From NCBI GenBank assembly GCA_050084515.1, contig CM114271.1:28210001-28274000 (forward strand): 64,000 nucleotides of DNA, in the 5' to 3' direction. Of this stretch, positions 58,206 to 64,000 are shown piece by piece. The DNA comes from Blasia pusilla (Eukaryota; Marchantiophyta; Marchantiopsida; Blasiales). The position numbers and the translations under genes were made by a program. How positions within the stretch are numbered: position 1 is the stretch's first letter; each line of letters begins with the position of its first letter. Under the pieces are notes generated by a model that saw nothing but the letters and a program-made list of their open reading frames with translations, was not told the origin of the DNA and did not search any database.

Positions 58206-58830
58206 CTAACCCCCCAACGTCATAACATCGGAAGCACAAAATAAAGGAGCGCGGTACACAATGGTGGCCGCCCCCAACAACGTGCTCGACACATGCCCCT
58301 CCTGAGCATCAACAATAGGAGTCGTCGTATTCGCTTCTCCCATCGCCCTCCGTGCCTGCACACCAACAACATTACCAACTCTCCAAGAACTGTGATCAGG
58401 ACCCATCGGTGGGGTCCTCATCGCCTCGGACAAGGTGAAAGAGTGAGGAAGCCTAGTTTGTTTCCTGGCTTCCCCTCGCTGTGGATCCAACTCTGCAGCT
58501 GCTCCACGCGTTCCAACTATGGCTTCCTCCATCTTGGCAACCCCGCACATCCAACCTGGATCCTCGATATGTCTGGCTGCTCCATATGATGTCGATGCCA
58601 CGGATCCAGAATTGGGTAATCTCAATGCCATAGCGGCAATCTGCTCCTGTAGTTGATGTATCTGAGCAGCCATCCTAGCCTCACGCCTGGCATCTCCCTC
58701 GACGCGTCTAGGTGGTAGGACTCTACCTCCTCCACAGGCAGCTCCAACACCCTGTCGGAAAACTCCAGCTCCTTGTCCCCCAACAGGACCACCTGGTGCA
58801 CGATCTCTAGGCCCACCCGGACTGGCTACT
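58206..58830 (-). pseudogene. Element B3 gag-protease linker
   Basis: 'MAAQIHQLQEQIAAMALRLP', 'GPDHSSWRVGNVVGVQARRA' and 'HVSSTLLGAATIVYRAPLF' match the B2 linker. It ends at 'DVMTLGG' with a stop, then a short remnant (58205-58146) joins the methyltransferase-like region; the protease is deleted. Confidence 0.6.
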
Positions 58831-59960
58831 CGCTCTGGTGCCCTCTATGGCCCTCGGTCCGGACGTAACTCAGTATGTAAATTGAAACACGTGGCGCGTG
58901 TATGACCATACCTCTGACAATAGTCACACTGATAACCTCTTGGTGCAGCACCATCTCCTCCTCTATGTTGACGCACACGTTCATGACCCTAACGAGTGCA
59001 ATCGCGCTGATGATGGGCTCCACCACATGACCAACAAGTAATAGTAGGCGGCTGCTGCTGAGCCCATATGGAGGCGCAGGTCTCTGTGGCACGGCCTCCC
59101 GGAATCCTCCCTGAGCTCGTGGTGCCACACTCAACCTATCGCGGAGTCCACGTTGCTGCACAGGTAGTGTAGACAATCGTGACTGCTCTCGCGCAAAATC
59201 CATGGTGGCTACGCTCTCCTCTGCCATGTTGCGCTCAATGTTCTCGGCGGTCCTAAAAACATCTCTCAACAAAGGGGAGGTGTTCATAAGAAGTACCCCC
59301 TCCCGCACTCGTGTCTGCAGGTTCCGGTCCAATTTTGCGTACCATGATTGGATATCTTGAGCCTCTGTCACCCCTTGAGTGACGTTAATCAACCGGTGCA
59401 AGCGAGAGTAAGCCTCACGCAAACTCTCACCCGGGCGCCTGTGGAAGTCGTGGATGCTCCACAACTTCTCCGTCCGTACCCCTTGGTAGCTACCCTCAAC
59501 TCAACAAAGAAATCAACCATAAAGTTGAACCTAGGACGAACCCGACTGGATGATGCAACTGCCCCAATCCGACTCACCCCTCCTAGTACATCACTAGTGG
59601 AAGACGAAGTAGCCTCTCCCAACTCCTCCTCCTCATCTCGCAATGGCTCTGTCCATGACACGTAATGTGGGTCATAGTAGAGCCTCCACGGCTTGATCTC
59701 ATGTGCATATCTCTGAGAAAACTCATGGTAATCATCCATGGGCGCCCCCTCTAAATGTTGGAACATACCGTTTCATGATGTAAACGGGTTGAACTCTCTA
59801 GAGTTCCTGACCCGCTAGGAGTCGCACCAACTCCTAAACGTCGTGATGAAGTCGTGCAACTCTCTGGTGCCTATTGCATCTGAGAACCTGGGCGGCCCTC
59901 TACCCCAATCGTCCATCTCGTACGCGCAACTAGTAGGACCATTCACAATGTGTGGCGATA
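58831..59960 (-). pseudogene. Element B3 gag
   Basis: From about 59960: 'ELHDFITTFRSW', 'FQHLEGAPMDDYHEFSQRYA', '...DPHYVSWTEPLRDEEEELGE', then 'SIHDFHRRPGESLREAYSRL', 'HRLINVTQGVTEAQDIQSWY', 'LRDVFRTAENIERNMAEESV', and a canonical CCHC knuckle CDYCQRYGHTRATC (about 58938-58897). Two or three frame changes separate these blocks. The knuckle binds the genomic RNA for packaging. It has more of gag in order than any other copy here. Confidence 0.8.
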
Positions 59961-60520
59961 TGCTCACAAACTCCTCTACACCCTTCCCCTCGTCTAACGA
60001 TGATACAGAAGGAGGTCGAGGGGGTCCCTCACGTGGAGACCCTCAAAACCTCACGACACTCCGTGTAAACCCTCTAAAGTTACTCTCAGGTTCATCACCT
60101 TACCTCTAATGACCCTCGTGCCCTTGCATACGCTCCCTCTCCCCTCTGTGAGTAATCACTTAGACTAAACAATCGGTCTACACTCCCTCTCACCGAGTTG
60201 TGTGGCATGCGGCAACGGACGGCGTGGTGCGAAAAATCAACCACGCTATCATCTTATCGACAACCTACCCATCAACTCTGGACATCCCACACAAGTCTAT
60301 GTCCCTTAATCCACATACATAAACGATGTTCTCGGCATCCACACAAACCCAATATGTCAGATAATTGCCCAGTTCTCACAATTCCCTCACACGTACTGGG
60401 CAAAAGACCACGATGGGTAACCTCAACAAATGTTGAATCGCTCCGCATCAACTGCAAACCTCGACCCCAACTTGGTCGTGAAGCCAAACTCCTCAAACCA
60501 GCAAAATACAATTTTCTCCA
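59961..60520 (-). mobile_element. Element B3 leader
   Basis: Reverse-oriented leader matching B1 and B2: 60130-60200 matches the 'GAGAGGGAGTGTAGA' stretch, 60270-60300 'GGGATGTCCAGAGTTGATGG', 60440-60490 'GACCAAGTTGGGGTCGAGG'. Non-coding. Confidence 0.65.
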
Positions 60521-61261
60521 CAATGATGGCTCCGCGATCGAGACGGTGCGGTGCGGCCACGAGCGGCATGGCGCGGAAATTGGTGGCGCGTTGCGGCTAC
60601 GGGCGTCACGTCACGATACTCGATCTTTGTGGAGCGGCTACCAACTCAAAACATAGTAATGCGTCTAGAAAACTCGGACCCCATAAATCACTCGGTCACA
60701 CGTCGTCGTGAGTAGTACTCCAGTCGATCGATGATAAGCTCCACAAAGGTGTGACGAAGGCGGCCTGAACAACTACTTGGCGGTGTATATATGTGACTTG
60801 TCAACGGCCGTTTCTCCCAACCTAAACAACGGTAACAGTCAGTCGACGGCAGATTGACGGGTAATGGGCCAACTGACGGGTTGAAGGGCCTGGTAAAGGG
60901 TTGACAGCCTGGCGACGGGTGGACGGCCTGGCGACGAGTCGACGGCTTAGCCGATGGCAACGGCAATGGGTTGACGGCTTGGCGATGGGTTGACAGACGA
61001 GACGACGGCGACGGCGATGGCGACGGTGGTCGACGGTGATGGCGCCGCCATGGGTTGGCTGCTTTAGGGTTTCAATTTTTACCCAAAAATTGGCAGTTTA
61101 CAAATTGGCCATAACTTTCTGGTTGCAACTTCAAATCGCGCACCATTCTTGCAAAACGTGCACAGCTTCAAGATCTACGATGGCGTCAAAAAATATTTTG
61201 AATCAAAAAATCCAATAAAAATTGATGGAGATTGTCGTAAACCCCAACGTTTCTTTCTTCT
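60521..61261. other. Variable segment between LTR 8 and B3 leader
   Basis: Not shared with B1, B2 or the 54-kb fragment. 60840-61040 is a degenerate tandem repeat of about 20 bp built on GGGTTGACGGCCTGGCGAC, ending in a GACGGCGACGGCGATGG tract. A telobox-like TTTAGGGTTT lies near 61063. No coding signal. Confidence 0.5.
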
Positions 61262-61597
61262 ACACAAAATCTGATTTCTCCCAACAAAAATGTAAAACCT
61301 GTGAAAAAGACAAATTAGAAAGCTACCTGGTGCTCTTGAGAGCATTGGCATGGGTAATCCGCCCCCACACTCAAATTCTACCAACATTTAGGCAGTGCTT
61401 CCGCGCGCCACTCTCTCGTACAAAAAAACGGTAAAGGAAAACAACAAACTAAATAACTCTTGCTCTCGTGAGCACTCCCATGAGTCATGAAGCAGGGAAC
61501 ACTGTCCCTAACCTGCAAACACATCGAAACTCTAGCAAGCTCCCGCATTGTAACTCTCATTCTCTCTTTGTAAAGTAAGATCCAATCTCTCTCTACA

Positions 61598-61672
<75 letters not shown>

Positions 61673-62116
61673 GTCAAACCAAACCTACTCTCCTAATCAG
61701 AGGCTTAGATTACACTCATAAGGCAAGGGACCAAAGCTCTGCCGCCTCAAGCCAAGAGGTTTAACAAAGAGAGAATGAGCTCTCAAGCTCTCTCTCCTTG
61801 AGGTATACCCCTCCCCTCTCCCAAACTCTCTCCATGGTAACCTATTCTCCCAAGTCACCTCCTTGGCTCTTGACCTGATGTAGGAGGTCAAGGGCCACCT
61901 ACCAAAAATATAAAGTCGGTCATATACTCAAAATGGTACTTATCTAAAATAGTAAGTTTCTCAATATGGCTCCAAATGAGCCGAAACGAAGGGGAAACCT
62001 ACTCTCTCAGGTTTCCCGAGGCCTCAGGAGATCATCCTCGACTTACTTAGCGTGTCCTCCACTACTCACGTAGACGCTCTACTAGATCTCACCAATCTAT
62101 CCTAGAAGGCATGACA
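61262..62116 (-). repeat. LTR-like repeat, copy 8 (most complete)
   Basis: In minus orientation it starts TGTCATGCCTTCTAGGATAG at 62116, runs through GTCGAGGATGATC, CGGCTCATTTGGAGCC, AAGAGCCAAGGAGGTGAC, GGTATACCTCAAGGAG, GA repeat (61670-61603), AAAGAGAGAATGAGAG, then the downstream portion with GTTTGCAGGTTAGGGA and GCTCTCAAGAGCACC to GGGAGAAATCAG. It begins with TG immediately after a broken RNase H (62117), as expected for an insertion. GGCTC/GAGCC is a small conserved stem, followed by a CATATTGAGAAACT TATA-like stretch. Confidence 0.75.
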
Positions 62117-62385
62117 CAAGCTTCCCTGTAAGCTTGTCGAACTCCATCAACCACTTCAGTGGTTGATGATCAGTGATGATGGTAAAGGGGTTGCTGGATA
62201 AGTAACACCTAAAATGCGCGACAGCCCACACCATAGCCAAGCACTCACCCTCATACAAGCTATACTTTGCCTCTGTAGTGTTTTTCGAGTGGCTAGTGTT
62301 AGCCACCACAAACTCTCTACCCTCATCATCATGCTGGGTGAGCACCCCTCCAAGCCCCAACATGCTCCAATCTGTGTGCAACTCT
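62117..62385 (-). pseudogene. Truncated RNase H of the A/B family
   Basis: 'LHTDWSMLGLGGVLTQHDDE', 'YEGECLAMVWAVAHFRCYLS', 'NPFTIITDHQPLKWLMEFDK' and 'LTGKL', then the LTR. It is a separate copy from the B3 RNase H at 55645-55946, and its 5' end is joined in frame to gag of the D family at about 62385. Confidence 0.8.
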
Positions 62386-63740
62386 TCGGAGTCTGTGGAC
62401 CCCGTCGTGCCATCCATGGAGGCTTTGGTGTTTGTAGAGGATGCTTCGTCCTTGGAAGAAGAACTAGTTTGCAAAGAACCTCGTCGTTGATGACGCTGTC
62501 TTCGCATTTTTTGGGATTTCTCGGAGGCCTCGTACGCCTCTGCGGATGCTATAACTGCTTCCAAGGAATCTCGTTGGCCTCATCGGCAGTATTGGTCCAT
62601 TTCTTTGGACAGTCCCGATACAAACCAATCTACCAATTGTGAGGTAGTGGTGTGTTCAAGTTTATTTACAAGGCTACGGAACCTTTGGGTGTATTCCCTG
62701 AGAGTTTCCTTCTTTTTACGTTTCACGTCGCGAAGCTTCGTCAGAATCTTGTCCTCGAACTCATGGTTACGGAACTCATGAAGAAAGGACTCGAGTACCC
62801 TTTTCCAGGTTTCCGTGACATCCGCTCCCAGACCCTAGTACCATTGGCTTGCTCGCTTCTTAAGCACGCCAGGAAAGACTCGCAACAAATCCTCCCCTAA
62901 GCCTTCCCCATTAGCCTTAGCTACTTGGGTAAATTCAAGCACAAAGTTGTCAACATCATCTCGCCGTCCGCCTGCAAACGTGGGGTATCTTAACAGCGTC
63001 TTTCTAGTGTTGGCCATTGGGAAATTTCTGCTCCTGGATGCTCGGGAGGGAGGAGGGAGCGGTTCCGATCTGGTTGATTTGGTCGGCTCCTTTTCCCCCG
63101 AGTCCCCAAAGGGATTCCAGGTTGCCTCTCTATCCGACTGCAAACTGGCAGGAGACGTGTTGGGGAGCGTATTCCTGTCCCTCCTCTTGATCTTGGGCTT
63201 TGTGCGAGCCCGAAGACTGGGAGATATCCCTGGCGGTCTCCAAGACGAGTGATCTTCCTGTTGCTTAGTGCGTCGATCAGCTCGGTGATCTCGCGATGAG
63301 GGCCGGGGAGACTTCCATGAGTCTTTTCTGGGATTCGGGAGCTTGCTTCTGCACCCATGATCGCCACAAGGTAGGGGTCCATGGAGGGAACTTGGATCTT
63401 CCTAATTCCTAGAGGAGTGTGCGGGTGCTCTTAATCTACCTGCCAAGTTTTCCTCCCATAAACAGAAGTACCGGGTCATCACCAAGTAGAACTGACCTTC
63501 ATAGGCGAAGCACTATTCGGTGACTAGTTCTTTGACAATACTAATAAGTTGTTCTATCTTTTCTAGCACCAATGCAGCAAACCGATTGTTATCTTCTTTC
63601 ATCCATTGTCTTAAGGGGATAGCTAGAGATAGCAGATGGTCTTCAGTAAGAACTAGATGGTTGGGTCTCCTAGGAGACGAGGCTTCTTTCCCCGCTCTTG
63701 GGTCTCCCATGAGTCTCTCTCTCTTCCCATCAAAGCTTAT
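62386..63740 (-). pseudogene. Element D gag
   Basis: A different Ty3/gypsy-like family. From the primer-binding site the minus strand reads 'GIISFDGKRERLMGDPRAGK', '...LEKIEQLISIVKELVTE' (63761-63516), a poorly open stretch, 'ANTRKTLLRYPTFAGGRRDD', 'VDNFVLEFTQVAKANGEGLG', 'EDLLRVFPGVLKKRASQWY' (about 63015-62838), then a stop and 'VTETWKRVLESFLHEFRNHE', 'LREYTQRFRSLVNKLEHTTT', 'QLVDWFVSGLSKEMDQYCR' (62825-62590), and 'SLEAVIASAEAYEASEKSQK' (to about 62500). This is the order of a retrotransposon Gag. At 62385 it runs into RNase H of the other family. No protease or polymerase of D is present. Confidence 0.7.
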
Positions 63741-63760
63741 GATCCCCGGCAGCGGCGCCA
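63741..63760 (-). promoter_or_regulatory. Primer-binding site (tRNA-Asp type) of element D
   Basis: Minus strand reads TGGCGCCGCTGCCGGGGATC, complementary except at one position to the conserved plant tRNA-Asp 3' end with CCA. It lies three bases inside the LTR end, the usual place. It fixes the orientation of element D and the LTR boundary. Confidence 0.8.
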
Positions 63761-63763
63761 AAA

Positions 63764-64000
63764 TGTTTTATCTCTTATATGTAATGTACAATGAGTAACA
63801 GAATTGATCTTTTTACATTAATTTAATGACTTCGATCCCCAAGAGGATCATTGTGTGGTGGAAAGAGAGTTCAAATTTACAATTCTCTTGTAATAAGTGT
63901 ATTTAAGTGTGCATGATTTAGATTCAATGTCTTATCAATATCTTTGGATCTTTCTTAGTACCAAGGTTTCTTTCCTCTATTCTCTCTAGTGGAGTTGATA
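63764..64000 (-). repeat. Element D 5' LTR, cut by window end
   Basis: Begins (plus strand) TGTTTTATCTC next to the primer-binding site and continues to the window edge; in element orientation this is the LTR 3' end ...GATAAAACA. It shares landmarks with 54598-54700, the second LTR of this family in the window. Confidence 0.7.

Overview
The window looks like plant nuclear DNA with a very high repeat load. Plant origin rests on four things: an intact gene of a land-plant family with an SMI1/KNR4-like domain (27525-29186, minus); plant-type mobile elements (Ty3/gypsy, LINE, MULE-like with a SWIM finger, Helitron helicase, MITEs); a retrotransposon primer-binding site matching the plant tRNA-Asp 3' end; and teloboxes (AAACCCTAA). 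I cannot name the species. The particular mixture of elements reminds me of a non-seed land plant, but this is only an impression.

Layout. 0.2-4.2 kb: a decayed MULE-like transposase gene (+) with a spliced-looking intron and a C-terminal SWIM zinc finger. 4.9-5.8 kb: an integrase/LTR remnant. 5.8-10.1 kb: mostly unassigned, with a LINE tail and a striking perfect hairpin. 10.1-20.4 kb: retroelement 'A' (+), decayed, interrupted by a LINE and two MITE-like insertions. 20.4-27.5 kb: unassigned, with a degenerate ~370-bp tandem repeat and a perfect 45-bp palindrome. 27.5-31.2 kb: the one convincing host gene and its pyrimidine-rich 5' flank. 31.3-32.5 kb: a LINE 3' end (minus). 32.5-36.4 kb: unassigned. 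36.4-40.7 kb: an A-rich block ending in a Helitron helicase remnant (minus). 40.7-62.1 kb: nested and rearranged copies of the same retroelement family: B1 (+, 44.7-48.25 kb), B2 (+, 48.5-51.6 kb) and B3 (minus, 52.4-61 kb), with several LTR-like repeats. 62.1-64.0 kb: a second Ty3/gypsy-like family, 'D' (minus), whose gag is fused to a broken RNase H of the first family.

The most interesting content is the A/B retroelement family. Pooling the copies gives this order: LTR-like repeat, leader, Gag with a CCHC knuckle, aspartic protease, a C5-cytosine DNA methyltransferase-like domain, reverse transcriptase, RNase H, integrase, a C-terminal PHD finger, then a repeat box and an LTR-like repeat. 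The methyltransferase is supported in copy A by motif I (LDLFGGI), the motif IV Pro-Cys (GWPC) and motif VI/VIII positions, and in copy B3 by ENVP, AHRPRLWW and the C-terminal motifs IX/X. Every copy is broken: none has all domains in one reading frame, so these are fossils. They still record a retrotransposon that carried both a DNA-methylation enzyme and a chromatin-reader finger. Cytosine methyltransferases have been reported in retrotransposons of dinoflagellates and charophyte algae; the combination with a PHD-tailed integrase is what deserves checking here.

All boundaries come from reading and comparing copies by eye. Nothing was searched or aligned by software.
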